This document shows, in pieces, positions 15,920 through 26,431 of a DNA stretch of 64,000 nt. A model generated the notes under the pieces. The model searched no databases. It saw only the letters and a program-made list of their open reading frames with translations, and was not told the origin of the DNA. This DNA is from Anaerolinea sp. Its GTDB lineage: Bacteria; Chloroflexota; Anaerolineae; Anaerolineales; Villigracilaceae. Position 1 is the first letter of the stretch, and each line of letters starts with the position of its first letter. The stretch is from contig DYID01000007.1 of the NCBI GenBank assembly GCA_020723805.1, forward strand, positions 62,001-126,000, in the 5' to 3' direction. The position numbers and the translations under genes were made by a program.

Positions 15920-16975
15920 TCAATCGGTCAACGCCGAAAGCGCCGCCGCCAAAACATTCACCGCGCGGCGGTAGTCTTCCAGGTCAATATGCTCGTGCGG
16001 CGTATGATCGAGCGCCGAATCCCCCGGTCCATAGACCACCGCCGGGCACTGCCACACGGGCGCGACGATGTTCACATCCGCCGTTCCCGTCTTGTAGACA
16101 AAACGCGGCTCTCCGCCCTGAGAGCGGATGCCGCTCAAAAAAGCGCGCACCAGCCGGTTGTTTTTCTCCCCCCGCCACGCAGGGACGGGGAAGCCCGCCG
16201 GCTCGACCTGAACCCCGTCATCATCCGAAGCGTTCAGGAGCGCCTTCAAGTTGGAATACCATTCATCCGGCGAAACCTCCAGCGGCAGGCGGACGCCCAC
16301 CGTCAGCCGTGCCCACTGCGCGAACCCATCCTGTCCCGATTCCATGCCGCGCAGTGTGGGCAATAGTTTACCGAACAACGTTTGTTTGTCTGCGTTGAAG
16401 GCATCTACAAAGGATTTGATTTGCAGCCATGCGTCCACCGCCGCTTCGGCGGCAGTCTGCGAGCCGCTGGCGGTATGAGTCTGTTCGCGGCGCAGCGTTA
16501 CCGTTGCCCACGCGCTGCCCTTGTACCCCAGCGCGATGCGGTCCCATTGATTTGGCTCACCGATGATTGCGAAGTTGGGCTGATAACGGTCGGCGGCGAA
16601 TCGCGCCCCATCCGAATTGCGCTCCTCCTCCACCGCCCCAATGACCACAAACTGCCAGCCGTCCACCGCGCCAACCCGCGCCGCCGCGTCCACAAAGCAA
16701 GCCAGCGGTCCCTTTGCATCCACTGAGCCGCGCCCGTAAAGCAAATTACCGGCTTGCTCGACCTTGATTTCCCCTTCGACGGTGTCAATATGCCCCAGCA
16801 GCACTACCTGTTTCGGTCCCCGCCCCATCACGCCGACAGCATTGCCTGCCTCGTCAATAAAGGCATCATAACCCAGCGACGCCATACGCGCTGTCAGCCA
16901 TTTCACCGCTTCGCGCTCCCGCCCGGATGGGCTGTAACGCCAGAGCAAGCCCGTCAAGGTTTCAAACTCATTCAT
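15920..16975 (-). CDS. lysK: [LysW]-ornithine/lysine hydrolase (LysK family)
   Basis: A 351-residue zinc peptidase of the M20/ArgE-DapE group. It releases the finished amino acid from the C-terminal Glu of LysW. Motifs: [11 protein letters not shown] (first metal His and Asp), [13 protein letters not shown] (bridging Asp), [11 protein letters not shown] (catalytic Glu pair) and IIGEPN. The start overlaps the lysJ stop by eight bases, indicating translational coupling. The dimerisation domain occupies about residues 170-270. Given argG/argH in the same operon, ornithine is the likely main product. Confidence 0.88.
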   Translation of the reverse strand: MNEFETLTGLLWRYSPSGREREAVKWLTARMASLGYDAFIDEAGNAVGVMGRGPKQVVLLGHIDTVEGEIKVEQAGNLLYGRGSVDAKGPLACFVDAAARVGAVDGWQFVVIGAVEEERNSDGARFAADRYQPNFAIIGEPNQWDRIALGYKGSAWATVTLRREQTHTASGSQTAAEAAVDAWLQIKSFVDAFNADKQTLFGKLLPTLRGMESGQDGFAQWARLTVGVRLPLEVSPDEWYSNLKALLNASDDDGVQVEPAGFPVPAWRGEKNNRLVRAFLSGIRSQGGEPRFVYKTGTADVNIVAPVWQCPAVVYGPGDSALDHTPHEHIDLEDYRRAVNVLAAALSALTD

Positions 16976-18158
16976 TGGCTTCATCCGCTTCGAAAGCCGT
17001 CGAGAGGACTTCCGTCAACGCCTCCGCGAGGCAGTCCAACTGTTCGTAGGTAATCACCAGCGGAGGCAGGAGGCGAATCACCGTCATCCCCGCGTTCAAG
17101 GCGATAATGCGTCTCTCTTGCAGCGCTTTCAGATACGGCGCGGCTTTCTGTTTCATCTCGATACCGATCATCAAGCCCATGCCGCGCACTTCGCGGATGT
17201 ACGGCGAGGCGATGGCGCGCAGTTTCTTCATCAGGTATTCCCCTTTGGCGGCGGCTTGCGCGGACAAATCTTCCTCTTCCATGGCAGTCAACGCCGCCAC
17301 CGCCGCCGCGCACGCAAGCGGATTGCCTCCAAAGGTCGAAGCGTGAACGCCCGGCGTCAGGTTTTTCACCCGTTCCCCCATCAATACCGCACCCATCGGC
17401 AGTCCGCCCGCGAGCGATTTGGCGCAGCACAACAAGTCGGGTGTCACGCCGAAATGCTGGATGGCGAACATCCTCCCCGTCCGCCCGAAGCCGGTTTGTA
17501 CCTCATCCACAATCAACAGCGCGCCGCGCTCCTCGCAAATTCGATGCGCCGCCTGGAGGTATTCCGCGCTTGCGGGGTACACGCCGCCTTCGCCCTGCAC
17601 GACCTCCAAAATCACCGCGGCAGTCTGATTCGTCACTGCCTTCTCGAGCGCCTCGATGTTGTTGAAGGGCACATGCTGAAAGCCCGGCACCAGCGGCTCG
17701 AAGCCGCGGCGGTATTTCTTGTTGAACGTTGCGGAGAGAGAGCCAAAGGTACGACCGTGGAAAGCGCGCATGGCGGCGACCACCTCAGCCCGTCCTTTAG
17801 AGAGGCGGGCAAACTTCAACGCCGCCTCCACCGCCTCCGTTCCCGAGTTGCAAAAGAAGACGCGGTCCAAGCCATCCACCAGCGAGGTGATTTTCTTCAT
17901 CAATGCCGCCCGCTGGTCGTTCGGAAACGTTTCGAAAAGCGTGACCAGCGTGGATGCCTGCCGGGCGATGGCTTCGGCAACGCGCGGATGCGCATGACCG
18001 AGATTGGCAACGCCATGCCCCGACGAGCAATCCAGATACTCCACGCCATCGGCGTCGAACAACGAGGCGCCCTGCCCGCGCACGAAGACGATGGGCTGTT
18101 TGGCATACGTCCCCGCCGCAAATTTGTTTTCGATTGCGATGATTTCCTGTGCGTTCAT
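16968..18158 (-). CDS. lysJ: [LysW]-glutamate/aminoadipate semialdehyde transaminase
   Basis: A 396-residue class III aminotransferase close to acetylornithine aminotransferase. It converts the carrier-bound gamma-semialdehyde to the amine using PLP. Visible motifs: [57 protein letters not shown] and the PLP lysine in [17 protein letters not shown]. It overlaps lysZ by four bases (ATGA) and lysK by eight, so the three are tightly coupled. Confidence 0.9.
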   Translation of the reverse strand: MNAQEIIAIENKFAAGTYAKQPIVFVRGQGASLFDADGVEYLDCSSGHGVANLGHAHPRVAEAIARQASTLVTLFETFPNDQRAALMKKITSLVDGLDRVFFCNSGTEAVEAALKFARLSKGRAEVVAAMRAFHGRTFGSLSATFNKKYRRGFEPLVPGFQHVPFNNIEALEKAVTNQTAAVILEVVQGEGGVYPASAEYLQAAHRICEERGALLIVDEVQTGFGRTGRMFAIQHFGVTPDLLCCAKSLAGGLPMGAVLMGERVKNLTPGVHASTFGGNPLACAAAVAALTAMEEEDLSAQAAAKGEYLMKKLRAIASPYIREVRGMGLMIGIEMKQKAAPYLKALQERRIIALNAGMTVIRLLPPLVITYEQLDCLAEALTEVLSTAFEADEANE

Positions 18159-19015
18159 TGGATGACCGTCCCATTGCCCGATAAAGCATTCGAAATTGGC
18201 TTTTGGATTCTGCCGTCGGCGATGACGACGCGGCGCACGCCGCCATTCAGCGCCTCCTCCGCGCCCAGCACCTTTTTCTTCATCCGTCCCTGCGCCGCCT
18301 CCATGAGGCTCGAAAGCCGCTCGCGCCTCACCTGCCGCAGGAGCGTGGACTCATCTGGGAAATTTTGCATCAAGCCGGGGACCGCCGTGAGCAGCACCAG
18401 CGTCTCCGCCTTGAGCGCCGAAGCGATCATCGCCGCGGCGCGGTCGGCATCCACGTTGAGCGCTTCGCCCTTTTCGCTCACCGCCAGCGGCGCAATGACC
18501 GGGAGGCAGCCGCTCTTCAACAAGGTCAAGAGCAAGCCCGCGTTGACGTTTTCGATTTTGCCCGTGTAATCGTCGCGGATGATTTTGCGTTTGCCGTTCT
18601 CCACACTTTGGATGGCATCCTTGCGCGAGGCTTGCATCAGTCTCCCGTCCACGCCGCTCAGCCCCAGCGCATTGACGCCCAACCTTTGCAGCCGCTCGAC
18701 CAGCAAGGTATTTACCTTTCCGTTCACAGCCATGGCAAAGATTTCGAGCGTCTTGCGGTCGGTGTAGCGGGAAGTGTAACCCGAAGGCGAAGTAATGAAC
18801 TTCGGCGGCGCTCCCAGCGCCTCGCCCAGCCAGTTCGCTTCGGCGGAGCCGCCATGCACGAAGACCAGCCGCTGCCCGGCGTTCAGCAATTCGGCGGCAT
18901 CCTGACAAATAGCGGAAAAATCCACGCCCTCCGTTCCGCCGAGTTTGACTATGGTGATCGGCTGGTAATTAGTGATTGGCGATTGGTAATTGGTAATTGG
19001 TGATTGGTCGCTCAT
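18155..19015 (-). CDS. lysZ: [LysW]-glutamate/aminoadipate kinase, with repeat-encoded N-terminus
   Basis: A 286-residue amino-acid kinase of the ArgB fold that phosphorylates the carrier-bound acyl group. Core motifs: IVKLGG, FVHGGSAEANWLG, YTDRKTLEIF, NVDADRAAAMIASAL and the LLTAVPGLM strand. Homologues begin directly at the first beta strand, but here 21 residues precede it (MSDQSPITNYQ then SPITNYQPIT) and are encoded by seven tandem heptanucleotides. No ATG, GTG or TTG lies in frame between the repeat and the kinase core, so the repeat must be translated unless a non-standard start such as ATT/ATC/ATA is used. An alternative start at 19027 only lengthens this tail. Confidence 0.88.
   Translation of the reverse strand: MSDQSPITNYQSPITNYQPITIVKLGGTEGVDFSAICQDAAELLNAGQRLVFVHGGSAEANWLGEALGAPPKFITSPSGYTSRYTDRKTLEIFAMAVNGKVNTLLVERLQRLGVNALGLSGVDGRLMQASRKDAIQSVENGKRKIIRDDYTGKIENVNAGLLLTLLKSGCLPVIAPLAVSEKGEALNVDADRAAAMIASALKAETLVLLTAVPGLMQNFPDESTLLRQVRRERLSSLMEAAQGRMKKKVLGAEEALNGGVRRVVIADGRIQKPISNALSGNGTVIQ
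18960..19009. repeat. Heptanucleotide repeats inside the lysZ coding sequence
   Basis: Seven units on the plus strand (TAATTAG, TGATTGG, CGATTGG, TAATTGG, TAATTGG, TGATTGG and a flanking variant) read on the minus strand as the LysZ N-terminal peptide. Three heptads make 21 bases, giving the seven-residue protein repeat SPITNYQ. Confidence 0.9.
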
Positions 19016-19041
19016 TGAATGCTCCATTCCTCATTCATCCT

Positions 19042-20079
19042 CTAGATTGGATGCAGTCCCGAAAACTCCAGCCCCAGCGTCTCGTCCCAGCCCATCATCA
19101 GGTTCATACACTGCACCGCCGAGCCAGCCGCGCCTTTCATGAGATTGTCAATCGCGCACATCGAAACGACATGACCGGCCGACTCGTCCAACTCGAAGCC
19201 AATATCAGCATAGTTCGAGCCAGCCACAATCTTCGGTTCCGGCACGCGATAAATGCCGCGCTGTTCTTTGACGATGCGGATGAACGGATTTTCATTCGCC
19301 GCGGCGCGATACGCCTTCCACAGGTCTTTGTTCGCCACGCCCGGCTTGACCAGCGCATGAGCCGTCGCCAGCACGCCCCGCACCAAGTCCACAGCGGTCA
19401 TCGTCAGCGAGACGTTGGTCACGCCCATTTCCTGAATCACCTCGGCGGTATGACGATGACCGAACGCCGAAAAGGTGCGGATGACATTGGCGCGTTCGGC
19501 GTGATGCGAGCCGGCGTTCCCCTCCGCGCCCGACTCGGACGACCCCACCTTGACCTCGATGATGACCGGCGCGTCACGGTCAATCAAACCCGCCCGGACG
19601 AGCGGCAGCAAAGCCAGGTTCGCCGCCGTAGCGTTGCACCCCACGCCGCTGACGTAAGAGGCGGCGGCAATCTCCGCACGGTGAAGTTCGGGCAAACCGT
19701 ACACGAAACGATCCAGCCATTGCGGGGCGGCGTGTTTTTCCCCGTACCACGTCTCATACAGCGCCGCGTCGCGCAGACGAAAGTCCGCCGCCAGGTCAAC
19801 GATTTTCGGCGCAAGGCGGGCGTACTGCTCGATGCTGCGCTGCGACTGTCCGTGCGGCTGGGCGAGGAAAAGCACATCCACAGGCTCGAGTAACGAAGGG
19901 TCGCTGAAGCGCAGATGAGTTCGCTTGCGCAAATTGGGATGAACCTGATAGACGTACTCGCCCGCGTGCGAACGCGAGGTCACCTGCCTCACTTCGACTT
20001 GCGGATGCCCCAGCAAAAGCCGCAGCGCCTCCCCGCCGCCGTAGCCGGAGCCGCCGATGATAGAAACGGTTGTCTTCAT
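19042..20079 (-). CDS. lysY: [LysW]-glutamyl/aminoadipyl phosphate reductase
   Basis: A 345-residue dehydrogenase of the ArgC family that reduces the carrier-bound acyl phosphate with NADPH. The start at 20079 puts the Rossmann motif SIIGGSGYGGGEALRLL at the N-terminus. The catalytic Cys is in SGVGCNATAA; the family's conserved HxRxxE-like block appears as HHAERANVIRTFSAFGHRHTAE, and GSNYADIGF lies near the end. Length is as for other LysY/ArgC proteins. It is followed by lysZ after 14 bases and separated from lysX by a long heptad tract. Confidence 0.9.
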   Translation of the reverse strand: MKTTVSIIGGSGYGGGEALRLLLGHPQVEVRQVTSRSHAGEYVYQVHPNLRKRTHLRFSDPSLLEPVDVLFLAQPHGQSQRSIEQYARLAPKIVDLAADFRLRDAALYETWYGEKHAAPQWLDRFVYGLPELHRAEIAAASYVSGVGCNATAANLALLPLVRAGLIDRDAPVIIEVKVGSSESGAEGNAGSHHAERANVIRTFSAFGHRHTAEVIQEMGVTNVSLTMTAVDLVRGVLATAHALVKPGVANKDLWKAYRAAANENPFIRIVKEQRGIYRVPEPKIVAGSNYADIGFELDESAGHVVSMCAIDNLMKGAAGSAVQCMNLMMGWDETLGLEFSGLHPI

Positions 20080-20099
20080 AAAAATAAGCGCTCCTCTTT

Positions 20100-20268
20100 T
20101 AGTCATCGGTCATCAGTTATCAGGCGTGGTTTTGTTCAGCGACGACTGTCCACTGATCACTATTCACCGTTCACTGATCACTGTTCACTGACCACTGATC
20201 ACTGTTCACTGACCACTGATCACTGTTCACTGACCACTGATCACTGTTCACTGACTACTGACCACTGG
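20100..20268. repeat. Long heptanucleotide tandem tract between lysX and lysY
   Basis: About twenty 7-base units; a higher-order 21-base unit (GATCACTGTTCACTGACCACT) repeats three to four times. The right end provides the last codons and stop of lysX (minus strand). It is the largest tract in the window. Confidence 0.92.
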
Positions 20269-21118
20269 CTGCCCTCATCACATACTCCACAATCTCTCCG
20301 GCAATGTCAATTCCGCTCAACGGCTGGGCGGTATGGAACTCCATCGTGTGATTGATTTCGTTGACGAGAAAACCGCGTGCGGGATGCTCGATGAGGTCCA
20401 CCGCCAGCACGCCGCCGCCCACCGCCTGCGCCGCCTGCAAGCACAAGGCTTCGATCTCCGGCGTGACGGGACACAACTCCCCCCGCCCGCCGCGCGCCGT
20501 GTTTGTAATCCAATGCTCCGAATTGCGGTACATCGCCGTCAGCACACGGTCACCGATGACAATCGCGCGGATGTCGCGCCCGGGCTTTTCGATATATTCC
20601 TGAATGTAGAAGACCTGATGCTGCGCCGAGCCAAGCGTGGCTTTATGCTCGAAGACCGCCTCTGCCGCATCGCGGTCGTTGATCTTTGCCAGCAGCCGCC
20701 CCCACGACCCCACCACCGGCTTGACCACGGCAGGATAGCCGAGTTCCTCCAGCGCATCCAACGCCGATTCGGGCGTGAACGCCACCACGTTACGCGGCTG
20801 CGGCACGCCCGCCTTCCTCAGCAGCGCGCTCGTCGTCAGTTTATCGCCGCAGGCTTCCGCCACTTCCACCGTGTTCACCGTCCGCACGCCAAACGCGTCG
20901 AGAACTCGCAGCGCGTAGAGTCCGCTGGTGTAACTGATGCTCCGCTCCAGCACCGCATCGTACTGCCGCCACGGTTCGGGCTTCTCCAAATCGAAATGCA
21001 CGGCGCGGTCATCGAGGCGGTCGAAGTCAACGCCGCGCTTTTCGAGGGCGGCAAAAATCCATTTCTCCTCCACGCGCACGCGCGAATAGAGGACGCCAAT
21101 ACGCAATCGTTTTTGCAT
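20255..21118 (-). CDS. lysX: [LysW]-glutamate/aminoadipate ligase (LysX/ArgX)
   Basis: A 287-residue ATP-grasp ligase that joins the alpha-amino group of glutamate or alpha-aminoadipate to the C-terminal Glu of LysW. Features: [13 protein letters not shown] at the N-terminus, [38 protein letters not shown] (ATP-grasp lysine and glycine loop), [15 protein letters not shown] and the terminal metal-binding [13 protein letters not shown] at 21118 is preferred over a TTG two codons earlier. Whether glutamate (arginine route), aminoadipate (lysine route) or both are used cannot be settled by eye; argG and argH in the operon favour glutamate. The C-terminal residues ASGQ lie in the heptad tract. Confidence 0.88.
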   Translation of the reverse strand: MQKRLRIGVLYSRVRVEEKWIFAALEKRGVDFDRLDDRAVHFDLEKPEPWRQYDAVLERSISYTSGLYALRVLDAFGVRTVNTVEVAEACGDKLTTSALLRKAGVPQPRNVVAFTPESALDALEELGYPAVVKPVVGSWGRLLAKINDRDAAEAVFEHKATLGSAQHQVFYIQEYIEKPGRDIRAIVIGDRVLTAMYRNSEHWITNTARGGRGELCPVTPEIEALCLQAAQAVGGGVLAVDLIEHPARGFLVNEINHTMEFHTAQPLSGIDIAGEIVEYVMRAASGQ

Positions 21119-21178
21119 AATCAATTCTCTCGGAAGCGCAATCCTGCAACTTACGTATCACGAATCACGCCTTACGCC

Positions 21179-21349
21179 TCACTCTCCCCAATCCTCCTGC
21201 TCCATCGGCGCCAACTGCACCGCCGCCGGGTCGAGCGCGGTCACTTCCAAGTCCACGCCGCAATCGGGGCAAACGACAATCTCGCCGACTTCCGCGCCGG
21301 CTTCCAGAGTAATCTGGGCTTCGCATTCGGGACAAATGACGGTTTTCAT
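21179..21349 (-). CDS. lysW: LysW amino-group carrier protein
   Basis: A 56-residue acidic protein. It has a zinc-ribbon made of two CxxC pairs (MKTVICPEC and VVCPDCG) and ends in the diagnostic EDWGE motif, whose final Glu is the attachment site for the amino-acid substrate. All intermediates from lysX to lysK are carried on this residue. Start codon is preceded by AGGAGAAAAA. It lies between argH and lysX on the same strand, 60 bases before lysX. Confidence 0.95.
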   Translation of the reverse strand: MKTVICPECEAQITLEAGAEVGEIVVCPDCGVDLEVTALDPAAVQLAPMEQEDWGE

Positions 21350-21364
21350 GATTTTTCTCCTTTT

Positions 21365-21394
21365 GAAAACTGATGACTGATTACTGATGACTGA

Positions 21395-21412
<18 letters not shown>
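21365..21412. repeat. Heptanucleotide tract at the argH 3' end
   Basis: Six to seven units alternating ACTGATG and ACTGATT, then ACTGATA. On the minus strand they encode the last residues of ArgH (VISHQ) and its stop, and they fill the gap to lysW. Confidence 0.9.
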
Positions 21413-22765
<1,353 letters not shown>

Positions 22766-22782
22766 GGTGGTCTCCTGGTCAG

Positions 22783-22836
22783 GTGGTCGGGTAGCCAGAT
22801 GGTCTGACTATCAGACCATGAGACTATCAGACTCCA
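22783..22836. repeat. Degenerate heptanucleotide tract between argG and argH
   Basis: Units of the type GACTATCA/GACCATGA: GACTATCAGAC occurs twice 14 bases apart, preceded by looser GGTGGTC/GGTAGCC units. Confidence 0.65.
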
Positions 22837-22840
22837 AAGA

Positions 22841-24112
22841 CTAATCCCGCTTGAACTTCGAATAATCCGGCTTGGGCATATCGAGACCCGAAACCGGCAA
22901 GCCGTTCAACGCGCGGACTTTGAGACTGAGACCGAACAGGCGGATGAACCCCTCGGCGTGACTCTGGTCGTAAACGTCTTCCTGACCGAACGTGGCAAAG
23001 TCTTCGCGGTAGAGGCTGAACGGCGATTGGCGTCCCGCAGAGATGATGCTGCCCTTGAAAAGTTTGAGGCGCACCGTGCCTGTGACGGGTCCCTGGGTGG
23101 CGTTGACGAAGGCGTCGAGGGCTTCCCGCAAAGGCGTAAACCACAAGCCGTAGTAAACCAGTTCGGCATATTTCACTGCCGCCATCTCCTTGAAGTGCAT
23201 GGTCTCCCGGTCGAGGACGAGGGACTCGAGTTCGCGATGTGCAAAGAGCAGGATGGTCCCGCCGGGGGTCTCGTACACGCCGCGCGATTTCATGCCGACC
23301 AGGCGGTTCTCGACCAGGTCCACACGCCCGATGCCGTGCGCGCCTCCAATCGCATTGAGGGTTTCGATGAGTTTGGCGGGCGAAAGTCTCTCGCCATTGA
23401 CAGCGACGGGGGTGCCGGACTCGAACTCGATTTCCACGTATTCGGGTTCGTCGGGCGCGCTTTCGGGCGAAGCCGAGATTTGGTACATCGTCTCCTCGGG
23501 TTCGTTCCACGGATCTTCGAGCAGTCCTCCCTCGTGCGAAAGATGCCAGAGATTCGAGTCGCGGCTGTAAATGGACTTGATGGTTGCCGTCACCGGAACG
23601 TTGTGTTTGGCGGCATAGGCAATCGCGTCCTCCCGCGAGCGAATGTCCCATTCCCGCCAGGGGGCGATAATCTGAAGGCGCGGGTCGAGCGCCATCACGG
23701 TCAATTCGAAGCGGACCTGGTCGTTGCCCTTGCCCGTCGCGCCGTGAGCCACCGCATCGGCGCCAACCTGGTGCGCCACATCCACGAGATGCCGGGCAAT
23801 CAACGGGCGCGCCGCGGAGGTCCCAAGCAGATACTTGTGTTCATACACCGCCCCCATTTTGAGCAGGGGAAAGAGATAGTCTAAGGCAAATTCCTCCTTC
23901 ACATCACGGACGATGAACTGGCTGGCTCCGCTGGCGAGGGCTTTTTGCTCGAGTCCGCGCAGGTCTTCGTCACCCTGACCGATGTCTGCGCAAAAGCAGA
24001 CCACCTCACAGCCGTAGTTTTCCCTGAGCCACGGCACGATGACGGAGGTGTCCAGCCCGCCGGAATAGGCAAGCGCCACTTTCTTTACTTGCGGTTTCGG
24101 TTTTGGTTTCAT
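22841..24112 (-). CDS. argG: Argininosuccinate synthase
   Basis: A 423-residue enzyme condensing citrulline and aspartate with ATP. The PP-loop motif is at the N-terminus ([17 protein letters not shown]); other conserved blocks are [55 protein letters not shown] and [25 protein letters not shown] basic Pro-Lys leader ([11 protein letters not shown]) precedes the first strand. First gene of the arginine operon; a symmetrical terminator hairpin lies 54 bases before its start. argF is not in the window. Confidence 0.95.
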   Translation of the reverse strand: MKPKPKPQVKKVALAYSGGLDTSVIVPWLRENYGCEVVCFCADIGQGDEDLRGLEQKALASGASQFIVRDVKEEFALDYLFPLLKMGAVYEHKYLLGTSAARPLIARHLVDVAHQVGADAVAHGATGKGNDQVRFELTVMALDPRLQIIAPWREWDIRSREDAIAYAAKHNVPVTATIKSIYSRDSNLWHLSHEGGLLEDPWNEPEETMYQISASPESAPDEPEYVEIEFESGTPVAVNGERLSPAKLIETLNAIGGAHGIGRVDLVENRLVGMKSRGVYETPGGTILLFAHRELESLVLDRETMHFKEMAAVKYAELVYYGLWFTPLREALDAFVNATQGPVTGTVRLKLFKGSIISAGRQSPFSLYREDFATFGQEDVYDQSHAEGFIRLFGLSLKVRALNGLPVSGLDMPKPDYSKFKRD

Positions 24113-24165
24113 CCTTACTCCTTATGTTTTCGTCCTCATCTCCATGGCGGGAGGCGAGGAAAAAT

Positions 24166-24198
24166 AAAAACAGCCCTCCGAAAAGGAGGGCTGTTTTT
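24166..24198. terminator. Bidirectional terminator hairpin between the atp and arg operons
   Basis: A near-perfect palindrome, AAAAACAGCCCTCC / GGAGGGCTGTTTTT with a five-base loop. On the minus strand it ends atp transcription and stands in the argG leader region. No other gene is seen in the 303-base gap 24113-24415. Confidence 0.8.
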
Positions 24199-24415
24199 GT
24201 AAACGGATACGCCTGGTTCAATACCTGTCTGCGGTCATCCTTCCGTCATCCAAACAACACAAACCCAACCTTCTCGGCAAGAGAAGCGGGCTTCGGACGA
24301 CGGGAACGCGGCAGAGCAAACAGGCTGAACATATTGGGCGCAATTCTACTACTGATGCAAAATGTGTCAATGGTTTTGAACGACAAGTTTTGGCTTCCGG
24401 AGGGAAACACAAAAA

Positions 24416-25135
24416 CTATTTCAAACTGTGGCGCAGACCTTCGAGTTTGCCAGCCACCGAGCCATCGAGCACCTTGTCGCCGATCTTGACGACCAGACCG
24501 CCCAGAATGGAGGGGTTGACCTTGAAGGTGACTTCCTTCGCTTTGAAGCTTTTCTTCACGGCTTCCTGCTCTTCGCCGGTGAGCGGCAGTGCGCTGGTGA
24601 CTTCGGCGGCTTCGCCCTGGAACTCACCCTCGACCACAACCACCTTGCCGGCTTTGACGCCGGAGAAGAACTCATCGAGCAAGGCGCGCTGTTTCTTCTC
24701 GTCGAGCGCTTCACCAACCAGTTTATTGGCGGCGGCAACCGCAAGCGAGGCAACCTGACCGCGCAGTTCGCCGAGAATGCGGGCGCGTTCGAGTTCCACT
24801 TCGGCAAGAGCGGCTTCGCGCGCCTTGGCGGCTTCGGCTTCGGCGGCGGCTTTCACTTCCTTGCCCGCCGATTCGGCACGCTCGGTGGCGTCACGAATGA
24901 CCTTGCTGGCTTCCGCCTGCGCCTCGGCGATGATTTTCGCCGCTTCCTTTTCGGCGTTGGCGCGGGCTTCCGCCGCCACGCGGGCATCTTCCAAGCCTTG
25001 GGCAATCTTCTGTTTGCGGGTTTCCATCATGTCCAGCATCGGCTTGTAGATCCAGGCGTTCAACGTCAGGAAAAGGATGGTGAACGCGATGATCTGGACG
25101 ATGAGAAAACCCAGGTTGATACCAAGTGCTTCCAT
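24416..25135 (-). CDS. atpF: ATP synthase subunit b fused to the delta C-terminal domain
   Basis: A 239-residue protein. Residues 1-30 form the membrane anchor (GFLIVQIIAFTILFLTLNAW), residues 35-150 the Ala/Glu/Arg-rich coiled-coil stalk of subunit b. From about residue 175 the sequence is the C-terminal part of subunit delta: ALPLTGEEQEAVKKSF and the signature NPSILGGLVVKIGDKVLDGS. The N-terminal helical domain of delta, which binds subunit alpha, is not recognisable. Fused b-delta proteins are known in mycobacteria, but there the delta part is complete. It forms the peripheral stalk of F1Fo. Downstream of atpE by 18 bases. Confidence 0.88.
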   Translation of the reverse strand: MEALGINLGFLIVQIIAFTILFLTLNAWIYKPMLDMMETRKQKIAQGLEDARVAAEARANAEKEAAKIIAEAQAEASKVIRDATERAESAGKEVKAAAEAEAAKAREAALAEVELERARILGELRGQVASLAVAAANKLVGEALDEKKQRALLDEFFSGVKAGKVVVVEGEFQGEAAEVTSALPLTGEEQEAVKKSFKAKEVTFKVNPSILGGLVVKIGDKVLDGSVAGKLEGLRHSLK

Positions 25136-25153
25136 CTATCGGCTCCTATCCGC

Positions 25154-25393
25154 TTACACAACCTTGAAGAGCATGAGGAACGAAATCACCAGACAGTAGA
25201 TCGCGATGGCTTCGGAGAAGGCGATGCCGAGGATCATACTGCTCAAGAGGTTGCCATACGTATCGGGGTTGCGAGCCATGCCCGTCAACGCGCCCAACGC
25301 GCTCAATCCCACACCGATACCTGCGCCAGCCGCGCCCAGCATTGCCAATCCGGCGCCAACATAGCGCCCTGCTTCCATGATACTACCTTCCAT
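25154..25393 (-). CDS. atpE: ATP synthase subunit c
   Basis: A 79-residue proteolipid with two membrane helices joined by the polar loop ARNPDTYG. The proton-binding carboxylate is the Glu in GIAFSEAIAIYCLV. The first helix is Gly/Ala rich (AGLAMLGAAGAGIGVGLSALG) and lacks the Gln of Na+-type rings, so proton coupling is expected. The start at 25393 follows AGGAGG; a longer frame to 25465 is not used. Confidence 0.93.
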   Translation of the reverse strand: MEGSIMEAGRYVGAGLAMLGAAGAGIGVGLSALGALTGMARNPDTYGNLLSSMILGIAFSEAIAIYCLVISFLMLFKVV

Positions 25394-25436
25394 TTTTGTG
25401 CCTCCTTGGATTAATTCCTGTGTGTTATTTAAATTT

Positions 25437-26420
25437 CTAATGTCCTGCGTGTTCTTCACCGCCATGACCCTGCGTAGCCATGGACATGAAGACCATCGTC
25501 AAAATGCCGAACACAAACGCTTGAATGATGCCGACGAACAACTCGAACATGTAGATCGCCGCCGGCACAATGCTGATCTTGCCGAGCAACGCGCCGAATA
25601 CAGAAACCAGCACGATACCCGCAAACATGTTCCCGAATAGACGGAAGGCAAACGAGAGGATCTTCGCAAACTCCGAAATCAACTCCAGAATGCCCATGAA
25701 CATGTCAATCACGCCGAAAACGGGCTTCTTGAAAACGCCGCCAAAGTTGAAAAACTTGGTCAGGTATCCCCAACCCTGCGCGCGGAAGCCGACCACCTGA
25801 ATGGCGACCACCGCAATCAATGCCAGCGTGAAGGTGAAGTTCAAATCCACCGAGATACCGCGGAAGAACGGCGCAAGAATGTATTCGCCTTCCTCGGCGG
25901 TAAAGAGGTACCACTTGCCTGCCAGCAGTTCCTTCGCATGTCCTTCATGACCGGGCGCAACATGGTGCAACACGCCGATGGATTCAAAGCCCGGCAGCAG
26001 CTTCAACAGGTTTGCAAACAACACGTAGATCATGATGGTCGCAAACCAAGGGAAGACTGTCCTCACCCACTTACCCGCCGCACCTTCGGTCATATTGTAG
26101 ATGACCTCCAAGATGGCTTCCGTGGCGTTGCCAATGCCGCGCGGCACCAGGTCGGTCTGCGCGCTCTTCTTCAGCGAGCGGTTGACGGCATACGCAAAGA
26201 TCAACAGCAAAATGACCGTCAGAATCAGCGTCGGCATCGTGTTCACCAAATAAAAGTCGCCGATGACCGGCAGGGTGAACAACGGCTCCTCGATGAGTTT
26301 TTCCGGCGCAACGGTGATCTCAGGCTGAACGGGCACGAACCGGCCGCCCAAAATGTACCCCACAATCAATAGCCCAAGCAGAACCCATCTGCGCCAGGGT
26401 CTGCGTTTAACTTGTTCCAA
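25437..26420 (-). CDS. atpB: ATP synthase subunit a
   Basis: A 327-residue, multi-spanning Fo subunit that forms the proton half-channels against the c-ring. The essential Arg lies in EFAKILSFAFRLFGNMFAG. An N-terminal basic cytoplasmic tail is followed by a first helix and a long periplasmic loop (about residues 28-60), then LANLLKLLPGFESIG and the QVVGFRAQGWGY segment. The C-terminus is His-rich (GHGGEEHAGH), an unusual but harmless tail. Confidence 0.93.
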   Translation of the reverse strand: MEQVKRRPWRRWVLLGLLIVGYILGGRFVPVQPEITVAPEKLIEEPLFTLPVIGDFYLVNTMPTLILTVILLLIFAYAVNRSLKKSAQTDLVPRGIGNATEAILEVIYNMTEGAAGKWVRTVFPWFATIMIYVLFANLLKLLPGFESIGVLHHVAPGHEGHAKELLAGKWYLFTAEEGEYILAPFFRGISVDLNFTFTLALIAVVAIQVVGFRAQGWGYLTKFFNFGGVFKKPVFGVIDMFMGILELISEFAKILSFAFRLFGNMFAGIVLVSVFGALLGKISIVPAAIYMFELFVGIIQAFVFGILTMVFMSMATQGHGGEEHAGH

Positions 26421-26431
26421 AGTCCGCCTCC

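Noticed and set aside
20100-20268. CRISPR array
   Set aside because: Repeats are contiguous with 7- and 21-base periods and no unique spacers; no cas genes in the window.
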